DNA of 64,000 bases, taken from positions 33,069-97,068 of the forward strand of contig NZ_UTBG01000181.1 of assembly GCF_900580675.1 (NCBI RefSeq), written 5' to 3'. Source of the stretch: Pseudomonas viridiflava. Lineage in GTDB: Bacteria; Pseudomonadota; Gammaproteobacteria; Pseudomonadales; Pseudomonadaceae. The translations under genes and the position numbers were made by a program. Below, in pieces: positions 35,901-44,026 of the stretch (positions within the stretch are counted from its first letter, which is position 1; each line of letters opens with the position of its first letter). The notes under the pieces are model-generated. The model did not search any database, was not told the DNA's origin, and saw only the letters and a program-made list of their open reading frames with translations.

Positions 35901-38900
35901 ACCTGTTGCAGAGCCTGGGCAAACGCGTCGAACTGTTCGCGGCGCGCGAAGCTGAACAGCGCGTGCTGCTGGTAGGGATCACGCTCGTCAGTGAGGTGGT
36001 GGTAGAGCAAACCTTCCTGCAACGGCGCCAGCGGGTAGATCTCCTGCACATTGGCCGCTCCGCCGGAAATGCCGGCAACAATTCGGTCAATACTTTGCTG
36101 ATCGAGTTCCGCCAGGGCCAGCAAATCAGGGTTGATGCGGGTGCAATCCAGCGGCACCCGATTGGCCGGCACCGGCACCTCACTGCCTTCACTCACCGCC
36201 GCCAGCGCGGCCAGGGTCGGTTGGCCGAACAGCACCTGCACGTCCGCGTGCAACCCGGCCTGGCGCATGCGTTGCACCAGCTGAACCGCCAGCAACGAAT
36301 GGCCGCCCAGTTCGAAAAAGTGGTCATGCCGCCCTACCTGCTGCACCTGCAGCAGCTCGGCCCAGATCTGCGCCAGGGTGGTTTCCACGCCCTCACGCGG
36401 CATCTCGAACAGGCGCGTCACAAAGGCCGCCTGCGTGGGGGCCGGCAGTGCCTTGCGGTCGAGCTTGCCATTCGCAGTGAGGGGCAATGCATCCAGCGTG
36501 ACGAAGGCCACCGGCAGCATGTAGTCCGGCAATGAGCCTTGCAGATGGGCACGCAGGGCCTCGATCTCAATGGCTTGGCGCGTGACAAACCAGGCCAGCA
36601 ATTGCCCCTCGCGGTATTGCACCACGGCGTCCTGCACGGCCGGATGGCTGGCCAGCGCCGATTCGATCTCCCCCAGTTCGATGCGCACACCACGGATTTT
36701 CACCTGGTCGTCATTCCGGCCCAGGTACTCGAGGTTGCCATCCGGCAGCCAGCGCGCCAGGTCACCGGTGCGGTACAGGCGGCCCGGGCCAAAGGGGTTA
36801 TCGAGGAAGCGCGCGGCGGTCAGTTCGGGACGGTTCAGGTAGCCACGCGCCACGCCTTTGCCGCCGACGTACAGCTCGCCCGTGGCGCCGATTGGCACCG
36901 GGCGCTGCCGGGCATCCAACAGGTATACCGTGGCGTTGGCGATGGGGCTGCCGATATGCAGCGGCTGGCCCGCCTCCACGCGGCCGGACGTCGCGACCAC
37001 CGTGGCTTCGGTGGGGCCATAGTTGTTGATCACGTCGAACGTCTGCGCCTGGCCGAAGCTGCGCAAACGGTCGCCGCCGATCAGCAAGGTGCGCAAGGTC
37101 GGGTGGCCCTGCTGCTGGCTGAAAGCGTACTCGGCCACCGGCGTCGGCAGGAAGCACACCTGCAAGGGCTGCGCGCGCCACCAGCTGAGCAGCGCGTCGA
37201 TATCCTCCGCGCCGTCGTGGGCCGGCGGCAGGTGCAGCGTCGCGCCCACGCACAATGCCGGCCAGACTTCCCAGGCCATCGCATCAAACCCAAACCCGGC
37301 GACGCTGGCGGTGTGGCTGCCCGCGTGCAGGTCGAAGGCCTGGCAGTGCCAGTCGACCAGGTTGGCCACGGTGTGGTGCTCGACCATCACGCCTTTGGGC
37401 AAGCCGGTGGAGCCGGAGGTGTAGATCACGTACGCGAGGTTCGCGGGTTTGACCGGCACGCCAGGGTTGTTGCCAGGGTGCAGGGTCGGATGGCCCAGCA
37501 CAATCACCGGCACCTCCAGCGCAGGCAAACGGTGCAGCAGGTCCTGTTGAGTCAGCACCACCACGGGCGCGCTGTCCTGCAGCAGGTAATGCAGACGCTC
37601 GGCGGGATGGGCCGGGTCGATCGGCACATAGCAGGCGCCGCACTTGAGGATCGCCAACAACCCCGCCAGGGTGTCCAGCCCGCGCCGCGCCAGGATCGCC
37701 ACCCGGTCCTGCGGCTGCACGCCACGCTCGATCAATTGATGGGCCAGGGCATTCGCCTGCCGGTTGAGCTGGGCGTAGGTCAGCTGCTGGCCCTGCTGCA
37801 CGGCAGCCACGGCGTCCGGCGCACGGGCGGCCTGCGCTTCGATGCGGCTGTGCAGGGTGTGCGGTTCGGGGTTGGGCTGGGAGGTGGCGTTCCAGCCTTG
37901 CAACTGGGTGTGTTCGGCCGGCGTCACCAATGAAAACTCGCCGATCTCGCGTGCCGTGTCCTCCAGGCCCTGCTCCAGCAACCAGCTGAAACGCTGCGCC
38001 AGCGCCTGCACTTCGTGGTCCTGAAAGTACGCCTGGTTGTACACGCAATGCAGGCTCGCGGTGGCCTGGTGCAGGTTGCTGCGCAGGTGGAAGGCGATCG
38101 GCAACGGTTCATGATGGTTGGAGACTTTGACCGCGCGGGCCTGCACCTGGCCGAAGCGCAGGTCATGGTCGTCCTGCTCGAATGACACCGACAGGTCGAA
38201 CAGTTGGCCACGATCGCTACGGCGCAGGCCGAGCTCGCGGTTCATCTCGCTCAAGGGGAAACGCTGGTGGCGAAAATCCTGCTTGAGCTGGTCACGGATG
38301 CCGCGCACCAGCGCACCAAAGGGCAGCTGTTCACTGAACTGAAAACGCACCGCGCTGACCTGGGCAAACAAGCCGACGGTGGCGCGAAACCCGGCGTTGG
38401 AGCGGTTGAGGATCGGCACGCCGACCACCCATTCATCACGCTGGTGCGTGCGGGTGAAGTACACATACATCGCCGCCAGCAACACATGAAACGCCGACGC
38501 CTGGTAACGGTTGGCCACGTGTTCCATGCGATCGAGCAGCGCCACCGCAAACGGCTCGACCCGTGTATGGCTCGGCAACCGCGCGGTGTGCCGAGGCACC
38601 AGCAAGGGCTCGGGCAGCGTCTGGTATTTGTCCAGCCAATAGCCTCGGTCGCGTGGGTAGCGCGCGGACTGCCGGTAGTGCTGGTCGGCGTTGATAAAGT
38701 CGACATAGGACGCGCCCGGCGCCTCCGATGGCCGGCCTTGTTCCAGGGCGCTGTACAGCTGCGCCAGGGATTGCAGCATCTGCCCGAAGCCCCAGCCGTC
38801 GAGGATCAGGTGGTGGGCCTGGGTGCCAAGGCGGTAGTGGCCGGCGTCGAGCTTGACCAGGAAAAACCGGAACAACGGCGCGCCTTCCATCGCATAGGGC

Positions 38901-39226
38901 CGGGCCATTTGTGCCTGCATCAGGGCCTGGCTCGCGGCCTGTGGATCGGGCTGCGCGGACACGTCGTGGAACGGCAGCTCCACCGCCAACGCGGGGGCGA
39001 AGGTCTGGCGCGGCAAGCCGTTGGCATCGCTGTGCAACTGGATGCGCAACGCGTCGTGCCTGGCCACCAGTAGCTCAAGCGCGCGCTGGATCAACTCGGG
39101 CGCCACCGCCCCGGCGAAATCGACATAACCGCCAATGTTGTACAGCGGCGAATCGCCCGCACGCAGTTGGTCGAGCCAGATGTCCTGCTGGGCGGCGGTG
39201 AGGGGGAAGCTGGGGGAATGCTTCAT
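32969..39226 (-). CDS. Two-module NRPS, lipopeptide-initiating (ViscA/MassA-type), C-A-T-C-A-T
   Basis: A 2085-residue synthetase. C1 (about 1-430) has HHLILDGWG at 138-146 and, being first, is presumably a starter C domain acylating residue 1. A1 (about 455-960) has YTSGSTGLPKG, NNYGPTEATV and YRTGDLARW; its ten-residue pocket reads D-A-W-F-L-G-N-V-V-K, a known Leu code. T1 has FFELGGHSLLAVQ. C2 (about 1060-1490) has QEGLLYHH and HHLVNDATS. A2's pocket reads D-G-W-K-V-C-V-V-D-K, unassigned. T2 has FFELGGHSLLAVN, then a short tail. There is no E, TE or reductase domain. ATG 39226 has AAGGA upstream. Architecture, Leu pocket and LuxR/NodT neighbours match the first enzyme of viscosin-group lipopeptides. 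Confidence 0.93.
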   Translation of the reverse strand: MKHSPSFPLTAAQQDIWLDQLRAGDSPLYNIGGYVDFAGAVAPELIQRALELLVARHDALRIQLHSDANGLPRQTFAPALAVELPFHDVSAQPDPQAASQALMQAQMARPYAMEGAPLFRFFLVKLDAGHYRLGTQAHHLILDGWGFGQMLQSLAQLYSALEQGRPSEAPGASYVDFINADQHYRQSARYPRDRGYWLDKYQTLPEPLLVPRHTARLPSHTRVEPFAVALLDRMEHVANRYQASAFHVLLAAMYVYFTRTHQRDEWVVGVPILNRSNAGFRATVGLFAQVSAVRFQFSEQLPFGALVRGIRDQLKQDFRHQRFPLSEMNRELGLRRSDRGQLFDLSVSFEQDDHDLRFGQVQARAVKVSNHHEPLPIAFHLRSNLHQATASLHCVYNQAYFQDHEVQALAQRFSWLLEQGLEDTAREIGEFSLVTPAEHTQLQGWNATSQPNPEPHTLHSRIEAQAARAPDAVAAVQQGQQLTYAQLNRQANALAHQLIERGVQPQDRVAILARRGLDTLAGLLAILKCGACYVPIDPAHPAERLHYLLQDSAPVVVLTQQDLLHRLPALEVPVIVLGHPTLHPGNNPGVPVKPANLAYVIYTSGSTGLPKGVMVEHHTVANLVDWHCQAFDLHAGSHTASVAGFGFDAMAWEVWPALCVGATLHLPPAHDGAEDIDALLSWWRAQPLQVCFLPTPVAEYAFSQQQGHPTLRTLLIGGDRLRSFGQAQTFDVINNYGPTEATVVATSGRVEAGQPLHIGSPIANATVYLLDARQRPVPIGATGELYVGGKGVARGYLNRPELTAARFLDNPFGPGRLYRTGDLARWLPDGNLEYLGRNDDQVKIRGVRIELGEIESALASHPAVQDAVVQYREGQLLAWFVTRQAIEIEALRAHLQGSLPDYMLPVAFVTLDALPLTANGKLDRKALPAPTQAAFVTRLFEMPREGVETTLAQIWAELLQVQQVGRHDHFFELGGHSLLAVQLVQRMRQAGLHADVQVLFGQPTLAALAAVSEGSEVPVPANRVPLDCTRINPDLLALAELDQQSIDRIVAGISGGAANVQEIYPLAPLQEGLLYHHLTDERDPYQQHALFSFARREQFDAFAQALQQVINRHDILRTSLAWDALEQPMQVVWREARLRVEPLGETCAPLDLRQAPLMALDYAEEPQHQRWIARLRFHHLVNDATSTRVLVDEIRAHLLGEQSLLPAPVPYRNVVAQARLPVRQAAHEAFFRERLADVDEPTLAFGLQERQADRARIEAFEQPVMPDLNQRLRAQARALGVSAASLFHLAWAQVLSRVAGRDDVVFGTVLLGRLQAGEGADRALGMFINTLPLRLRLAGQSVVEALQDTHLQLSALLAHEQASLALAQRCSSAAPLFNSLLNYRHTSADPELKLVPGIALLSSEDILSYPLMLTVDDTASGFQLKAKAPRQIGAERLLGYLDTALSGLVDALEQAPQSALREVQVLPASELQTLLVDFNATTTDYPDALTVHALFEAHVRLNPEAIAVQAGAQQLTYRALNERANQLAYHLRERGVQPDSRVALCVERGLDLVVGLLAILKAGGAYVPLDPGYPRERLAYMLHDSQPVALLVHAATREVPGEVSIPVIDFDHCAWRQAPVGNPSVPGLGVANLAYVMYTSGSTGTPKGVMIEHRGLGNLMHWGSQLCPNAEGGALLQRAPFSFDGSVWELFWPLTNGMRLVLARPDGHREPAYLAQVIREQQITVIKFVPAMLQQFLELEASALCTSLTDVLCGGGELTEALARGVQARLPRVRLHNVYGPTEATVDSSAWTLEPGAPVPALQLPIGRAINNTRLYVLDQQDAPVPIGVSGQLHIGGVGVARGYLGLEQMTAERFIDSPFVAGDRLYRTGDLVRYLPDGNLEFLGRNDFQVKLRGVRLELGEIESRLLAHPALREVAVLIRDERLVAYFTVRSQAPNLEALRTHVLEQLPEYMVPAAFVQLDALPLNPAGKLDRKALPEPGLEAVVSRAYEAPIGAVEHLMAGIWAEVLKLERVGRHDHFFELGGHSLLAVNLVARMRKAGLEVDARTLFSHPTLAQLAARTTTQVQRVEAPQTAIPSLNRRRRI

Positions 39227-39699
39227 AAGATCCTTCTCATGGGTGTCAGGCACTGGCCGCTCGGGGGCGGCGAAATGGCCGGATTTGAGCATGGGGGTCG
39301 CAGGCGCTCTGACACCCGAAACCCGGACACCCAAAGGGAGGAAAACGAGCCTGGCTGATGGTTCATTGCTGAAACGCTTAAAGGGATGTAGGAGATTGGC
39401 TATATCTGGCCGTTGTCGTTATTTGCGACGCGATTCCAATAAAGATTATTTACCTTAAATATCAGATAGTTATCTATCACTAAAGATATTCGGAAGTTTT
39501 TCGTCGCCGGATTTTCACGTCTGAAACGTCGAATTAATGACGATGTTTTTATGGCAGGTTGTGTCCCTCGTTTCTGCTACATACGTAGGACGAATCCCCG
39601 GGCTAAATACACACTCGAGTGCCGACTCTGCTTCATGAGGAACGGATCGCCCCGCAGAGGCCCAGGGAGTTTTTGACGGTTTTCGACATCAAGGATGAG
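39227..39699. other. Divergent control region between NRPS and LuxR genes
   Basis: A 473-bp gap with no coding potential. The half next to the NRPS is GC-rich leader; 39400-39590 is markedly AT-rich for this genome and must hold the promoters for both directions. It contains the palindrome described separately at 39464-39475. No lux-box of the classical AHL type is evident. Confidence 0.6.
39464..39475. promoter_or_regulatory. AGATA-GT-TATCT palindrome, candidate operator
   Basis: A 12-bp inverted repeat within the AT-rich part of the NRPS/LuxR divergent region, with a flanking repeat-like TATC on each side. It is a candidate binding site for the LuxR-type regulator. Position and symmetry are the only evidence. 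Confidence 0.4.
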
Positions 39700-40500
39700 A
39701 TGGCTATGAGTTTGACCCACAGTATTGCCAACGCGCCGGGCACGCATTTTTATGCGGAAATGGGCGAGTTGATTTCCAACAGCGGCCACGCGGATTTTGC
39801 CGCGCACATGTTGCACCTGGTGGACAAATGGGTGCCGATCCATCTGGTCGACCTCAGCGAGTGGACCCTGGACGCGTTGCGCGACCGGGTGCTCGATATC
39901 AAGCTGCTCGGCACTGCCGGGCAGAAGCAGGACCTGCCGCCGCCGCTGGCGCTCAACTCAATGGACGACCACCCATTGCTGCGCGACATGCTCGGCATGC
40001 AGGACCCGCTGCTGATCCAGCTCAAGGCCAAGGCCAACAGCGCGCACCCGCGCGGCACTTCGCACCAATGCAACCTGGTATCGCGCCAGGGCAACCGGCG
40101 CTGTGTGATTTCACTCTACCGCCCGCCCACCCAGCGCGGGTTTTCGCTGGCAGAGCTGTCGTTTCTCAAAAGCCTGTCGGACACCCTGCTGCCCCTGATC
40201 GAGTGCCACGCCCAAAGCCTGCGCCAGGCCACCCACGCCCAGGCTGAACCGGCCCACACCCTGCTGGAGCAATCGCAATTGCAACGCGAGTTCTACAAGC
40301 GCCTGTCCCTGGGCGACATCACCCTGTCGGCGCGCGAAAAAGAGGTGTGCCTGGGCCTGTTGACCGGCGGCACGGTGCCGCAAATGGCGGAAAAACTCAG
40401 CGTGAAAAACAGCTCCATCGAAACCTACCTCAAGCGTGCCGCCGCCAAACTCGGCGTGAGCGGCCGGCATGGCCTGGCCAAATGGATGGTGGGCGCTTGA
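39700..40500 (+). CDS. LuxR-family regulator of the NRPS locus
   Basis: A 266-residue protein with a C-terminal LuxR/FixJ helix-turn-helix (about 205-262): [47 protein letters not shown] in separate helices, ending [12 protein letters not shown]. The N-terminal 190 residues are not a recognisable autoinducer or receiver domain, as in the LuxR-type activators flanking Pseudomonas lipopeptide genes. The ATG at 39700 follows AAGGA; GTG 39619 and ATG 39706 are alternatives. It is divergent from the NRPS and overlaps the outer-membrane factor gene by 4 bp. Confidence 0.88.
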   Translation: MAMSLTHSIANAPGTHFYAEMGELISNSGHADFAAHMLHLVDKWVPIHLVDLSEWTLDALRDRVLDIKLLGTAGQKQDLPPPLALNSMDDHPLLRDMLGMQDPLLIQLKAKANSAHPRGTSHQCNLVSRQGNRRCVISLYRPPTQRGFSLAELSFLKSLSDTLLPLIECHAQSLRQATHAQAEPAHTLLEQSQLQREFYKRLSLGDITLSAREKEVCLGLLTGGTVPQMAEKLSVKNSSIETYLKRAAAKLGVSGRHGLAKWMVGA

Positions 40501-41924
40501 TAAACAAAACCCTGTTCATCACCCTCGGCACGGCGTGCCTGCTTGGCGGTTGCTCGCTGATCCCCGAGTACCAGCGGCCCGAGGCGCCCGTGCCCGCGCA
40601 GTTTCCGCAAACCGGGGTGTACCGGCTGGCGCAGGCTGACGGCGTGACGCCGACTTCCGACTGGCAGGGCGTGTTTCACGACCCGGCGCTGCAGCAGTTG
40701 ATCGGCGCCGCCCTGGTGAATAACCGCGACCTGCGGGTGGCGGCGTTGAACGTCGAGGCGTTCCAGGCGCAGTACCGCATCCAGCGCGCCGACCTGTTCC
40801 CGGCGGTGTCTGCTGTCGGTGCCGGCAAGCGCCAGAAGTTGCCGGGGGACGTGACCGGCACGGGCAAGTCCGCGATCACGTCCAGCTATTCCGCGACCTT
40901 GGGGCTCAGCGCCTATGAACTGGACCTGTTCGGCCGCGTGCGCAGCCTCAGCGAACAGGCGATGCTCACCTACCTGGGCACCGAAGAGGCCCGGCGCAGC
41001 GCGCAATTGAGCCTGGTGGCCAACGTCGCCAACGCCTACCTGACCTGGCGCGCCGACCAGGAACTGCTGGCCCTGGCCCAACAGACCCTGGCTGCCGACG
41101 CCCACAGTTGGCAGCTGACCCGCCGCAGCAAGTCCGCAGGCAAGGCCTCGGCCCTGGACGTGGTGCAAGCACGCACCAGCGTCGAAAGCACCCGCGCCAG
41201 CGTCGCCCGCTATGAACGCCAAGTGGCTCAGGACCTCAACAATCTGACCCTGCTGGTGGGCGGCCCGGTGGATGAACACCTGCCGTCACGCCCATTGGCC
41301 GATGACCTGGTGGCGCGCGTGCCGGCGGGCTTGCCGTCCGACTTGCTGCAGCGGCGCCCGGATATCCTGCAGGCCGAGTACCAGTTGCAAGCCGCCAACG
41401 CGAATATCGGGGCGGCGCGTGCGGCGTTCTTCCCATCGGTCACCCTTACGGCCAACGCGGGCAGCGCCAGTACCGAGCTGTCGGGACTGTTCAAGGGCGG
41501 TTCGGGCACCTGGACGTTTCAGCCGCAGATCAACCTGCCGATCTTCAACGCCGGCAGCCTGCGCGCCAGCCTCGACTACGCCCGGCTGCAAAAAGACATC
41601 GGCGTGGCCCAGTACGAAAAATCGATCCAGACCGCGTTTCAGGAAGTCGCCGACGGCCTGGCCGCGCGCCAGACCTATACCGACCAGCTCAATGCACAAC
41701 GGGATTTCGTCGCGGCCAACCAGGCGTATTACGACCTCGCCCAGCACCGCTATCGCAGTGGCGTGGACAGCAACCTGACGTTTCTCGACGCCCAGCGATC
41801 ACTGTTCAGTGCCCAGCAGGCGCTGATTGTGGACCGGCTGGCGCAGTTAGTGGCGGAGGTGAATTTGTATACGGCGCTGGGTGGCGCGTGGGAGCAAGCG
41901 CCGGCGCTGACGGCGCGGCGCTGA
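40497..41924 (+). CDS. Outer-membrane efflux lipoprotein, NodT family
   Basis: A 475-residue outer-membrane factor. The lipoprotein signal is [15 protein letters not shown], with the lipid-modified Cys near residue 19. It has two outer-membrane-efflux repeats, with [30 protein letters not shown] as the conserved second-repeat motif in pieces. The TTG at 40497 has GGTGGG upstream and overlaps the LuxR stop; ATG 40482 is the alternative. No adaptor or pump gene is adjacent, so it must pair with one elsewhere. In viscosin/massetolide clusters a NodT-like gene sits beside the LuxR gene in the same way, so lipopeptide export is likely. Confidence 0.9.
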   Translation: MINKTLFITLGTACLLGGCSLIPEYQRPEAPVPAQFPQTGVYRLAQADGVTPTSDWQGVFHDPALQQLIGAALVNNRDLRVAALNVEAFQAQYRIQRADLFPAVSAVGAGKRQKLPGDVTGTGKSAITSSYSATLGLSAYELDLFGRVRSLSEQAMLTYLGTEEARRSAQLSLVANVANAYLTWRADQELLALAQQTLAADAHSWQLTRRSKSAGKASALDVVQARTSVESTRASVARYERQVAQDLNNLTLLVGGPVDEHLPSRPLADDLVARVPAGLPSDLLQRRPDILQAEYQLQAANANIGAARAAFFPSVTLTANAGSASTELSGLFKGGSGTWTFQPQINLPIFNAGSLRASLDYARLQKDIGVAQYEKSIQTAFQEVADGLAARQTYTDQLNAQRDFVAANQAYYDLAQHRYRSGVDSNLTFLDAQRSLFSAQQALIVDRLAQLVAEVNLYTALGGAWEQAPALTARR

Positions 41925-41940
41925 AGTCTCCCCTGGGGTT

Positions 41941-42447
41941 TTACTGATACGGAATCAGACGATCGCGGTCGAGGTCGTGCATCAGGTCACCGAGCATTTC
42001 GCTCTCGCTGCGCGGTTCGGTCATGGGGATGTACCAGGTGGTCGCCGTCCAACCGCCACGCTTGTAGGCGTAGGTTTTCAGCAACTGGCCATCCTTGTAC
42101 AGCGAGCCATGCAACTGACGTTCATAGGTGTAGGGGATTGGCACGGTCAGCAGCGTCAGCGCGCCGAGCACCGCCGGCAGCGCCCCGGCGCCTTTGCCGC
42201 CCCCCTGGTCGACCAGCAAACTGTAGCCGGCCTTGCTGAAGCCGCCGTCGAGGAAACTGAACGCGCCGGTGTCACGCAACAGCTGGATGACCTCACGCTG
42301 CTTCTGCTGATCGAAGCGCGACGCGGGCGGCGGCATGGTCACGCTCATCGGCACATAGGCGCGCTCGGCCTTGTAATCCAGGGGTTTGAGGGCAGTACTG
42401 CAGCCGCCGAGCAACAGCATGCTGGTCAATAGAACGCCTCTGATCAT
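41941..42447 (-). CDS. Lipoprotein of unknown function
   Basis: A 168-residue lipoprotein (signal MIRGVLLTSMLLLGGC, Cys16). The mature part has VIQLLRDTGAFSFLDGG, a hydrophobic stretch (ALTLLTVPIPYTYE) and LKTYAYKRGGWTATTWY. The arrangement is the same as in the next gene upstream, with which it seems paralogous (KTYAYK versus KQYSYR). It is the last of three overlapping lipoprotein genes. No family name is assigned. Confidence 0.75.
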   Translation of the reverse strand: MIRGVLLTSMLLLGGCSTALKPLDYKAERAYVPMSVTMPPPASRFDQQKQREVIQLLRDTGAFSFLDGGFSKAGYSLLVDQGGGKGAGALPAVLGALTLLTVPIPYTYERQLHGSLYKDGQLLKTYAYKRGGWTATTWYIPMTEPRSESEMLGDLMHDLDRDRLIPYQ

Positions 42448-42554
42448 TGCGCGCTCTCCACCGGCAGCAGGCCATCTTTTTGCACATCCTGGGCAAACGC
42501 GCGGGCGATACGGTTGACGTTAACCAGCTCCATTGCGCCTGGCCCATCCAGCAG

Positions 42555-42962
42555 CTAGCTGTATTTGCGGGTCACGTTGCGGTAGCTGTATTGCTTCAAT
42601 GGCTTGCCGTCGTGTTGCAGGGAAAAATCGGTGGTGGTGTCGATGCTGATCGACAAGGGCAGCAGAAACAGGGTTGCCGCACTCAGCAGTACCACGGGAA
42701 AAGGCGGCACGTCGCGCTGGCTGTTGTAGCGGATCAACACCGTGTAATCGCCGGGTTTGCCGATGCCGGTTTCCACGCTGCGAAACACCCCGGTTTCGCG
42801 CAGCTGGTTACGGATCTGCGCGGCGTTGAGCGGGTCATCGACCATCACGTGGATCGGCTGCAGGTACTCCTTGCCATCGGGCAAAGTGCGCTCAGGCAGG
42901 GAATTGGTGGTGGCGCAGCCGGTCAGCAGCGCCACGGCGCTCAGGGCGATAAAGCGGTTCAT
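42555..42962 (-). CDS. Lipoprotein of unknown function, interrupted by in-frame amber
   Basis: A 135-residue lipoprotein (signal LSAVALLTGC, Cys16) with RNQLRETGVFRSVETG and a hydrophobic stretch VVLLSAATLFLLPLSI, paralogous in layout to the gene downstream. The TAG at 42557-42555 is followed in the same frame by 36 more sense codons (LLDGPGAMELVNVNRIARAF..., ending VESAQ) to a TGA at 42446-42444 that overlaps the next ATG as ATGA. The intact form was evidently 172 codons, and the paralogue has Trp near this point (TGG to TAG). It is either a recent nonsense mutation or read through. Confidence 0.72.
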   Translation of the reverse strand: MNRFIALSAVALLTGCATTNSLPERTLPDGKEYLQPIHVMVDDPLNAAQIRNQLRETGVFRSVETGIGKPGDYTVLIRYNSQRDVPPFPVVLLSAATLFLLPLSISIDTTTDFSLQHDGKPLKQYSYRNVTRKYS

Positions 42963-43621
42963 GGACGCGTCTCGGGAAGGGTGTTCTGGCTCGCACTGCC
43001 GGGCAGCGGCGCGATGATATAGGGGGCGGCGCTGCGGTAATCCAGCGGCAGCAACTGCAATGCCGGCAAGCCCGGAACAGACTGCCGGGCAATCGGCTCG
43101 TCGCGGCCCTGCTGGTCACGCCAACGGAAGGCGCACAGCGAAGCGCCGAGGCACAGCGAGCGGAATTCACCCAGGTAATACGCCTTGCCGGCTTGCAGGC
43201 GCAGCGGCAGGTTGAACTTCTCTCGCGCCTGGATCGAGGTAAACGTGGTGCCCAGGGTGGGTGAGTAGTTGCTGGAGAAGAACTGAAAGTCGTAGAACTC
43301 ATAATCCCCCGGCTTGAGCGGCAGCACGAACACGCTGGCCGCGCCGTCCAGCTCCTTTACATCCTGAGGGGTTTCACGCCCGGCGCCGACCCACACGCCG
43401 GCCGCGCCGTACGCGGAGCCGCGCTTGCGAAACAACAGGCGCTGGTTGGGTGCGGGTGACGCGATGAGGCTCTGCGGGCCGATCGACCCGACCAGATACG
43501 CCACCGGCTCCTGAGGACCCGGCTGCAACGGCTGGCTGACCAGCGACGCCGGCTGAGTACCACACCCAGCCAAGGCGGCTGCCATCAAGAACACGGCCAA
43601 AGGCCTGGGAAAACAAAACAT
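42959..43621 (-). CDS. Lipoprotein of unknown function
   Basis: A 220-residue lipoprotein (signal PLAVFLMAAALAGC, Cys20). Later parts include PVAYLVGSIGPQ, FVLPLKPGDYEFYDFQFFSSNYSP and LQAGKAYYLGEFRS, which look like a DUF2846-type or carbohydrate-binding-like beta sandwich, though I do not assign a family. The ATG at 43621 has AGGA eight bases before; the open frame to 43966 runs into repeat DNA. It overlaps the next gene by 4 bp and leads the three-gene lipoprotein operon. Confidence 0.75.
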   Translation of the reverse strand: MFCFPRPLAVFLMAAALAGCGTQPASLVSQPLQPGPQEPVAYLVGSIGPQSLIASPAPNQRLLFRKRGSAYGAAGVWVGAGRETPQDVKELDGAASVFVLPLKPGDYEFYDFQFFSSNYSPTLGTTFTSIQAREKFNLPLRLQAGKAYYLGEFRSLCLGASLCAFRWRDQQGRDEPIARQSVPGLPALQLLPLDYRSAAPYIIAPLPGSASQNTLPETRP

Positions 43622-44026
43622 GTCGAATCCTGAACGCTGGCAAAAAGGGGCTGCACGCGACACAGGACACACATGCGATGCCATCCTGGCGCTGCGCCTC
43701 ACGTCACTGCGAGGCGCGCGCATGGTACGGCAGGGATACACCGCTTGACCACCACGAGCAGCTTTGCCACAAGGAGCGTGTGCTGAGGTTATTGACGCGC
43801 CAACCCCCTCACTGTGGCGAGCAGGCCTGTTGTGGCGAGCAGGCTTGCCCTGCGTTGGGGTGCGAAGCGCCCCTGGTACGGAAGCATGCGCTGGCTCAGA
43901 CATGACGCGTCGCCTGGTTTTGGGGCTGCTGCGCAGCCCAACGCAGGGCAAGCCTGCTCGCCACAAAAAAGCCTGCTCACCACAGGACGTTTGTTTGCCA
44001 CAGCAACGCCTTTTGAATACCCGACG
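43622..44026. repeat. Intergenic region with TGTGGCGAGCAGG-family repeats (43812-43984)
   Basis: Inverted and direct copies of TGTGGCGAGCAGGC and its complement GCCTGCTCGCCACA flank a core (CTGCGTTGGG...GCAGCCCAACGCAG) that can fold back on itself. Two shortened arms lie in tandem on each side. The same composite element recurs at 47986-48195 and 51281-51375. No gene is supported in this 405-bp gap; open frames through it are repeat translations. Confidence 0.85.

Noticed and set aside
34856..36535. 559-codon plus-strand open frame inside the NRPS
   Set aside because: Antisense shadow; crosses A, T and C domain boundaries and has shadow-like composition.
39700..40500. Classical AHL quorum-sensing receptor
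   Set aside because: The N-terminal half does not show the conserved autoinducer-domain Trp/Tyr/Asp pattern, and there is no luxI-type gene nearby.
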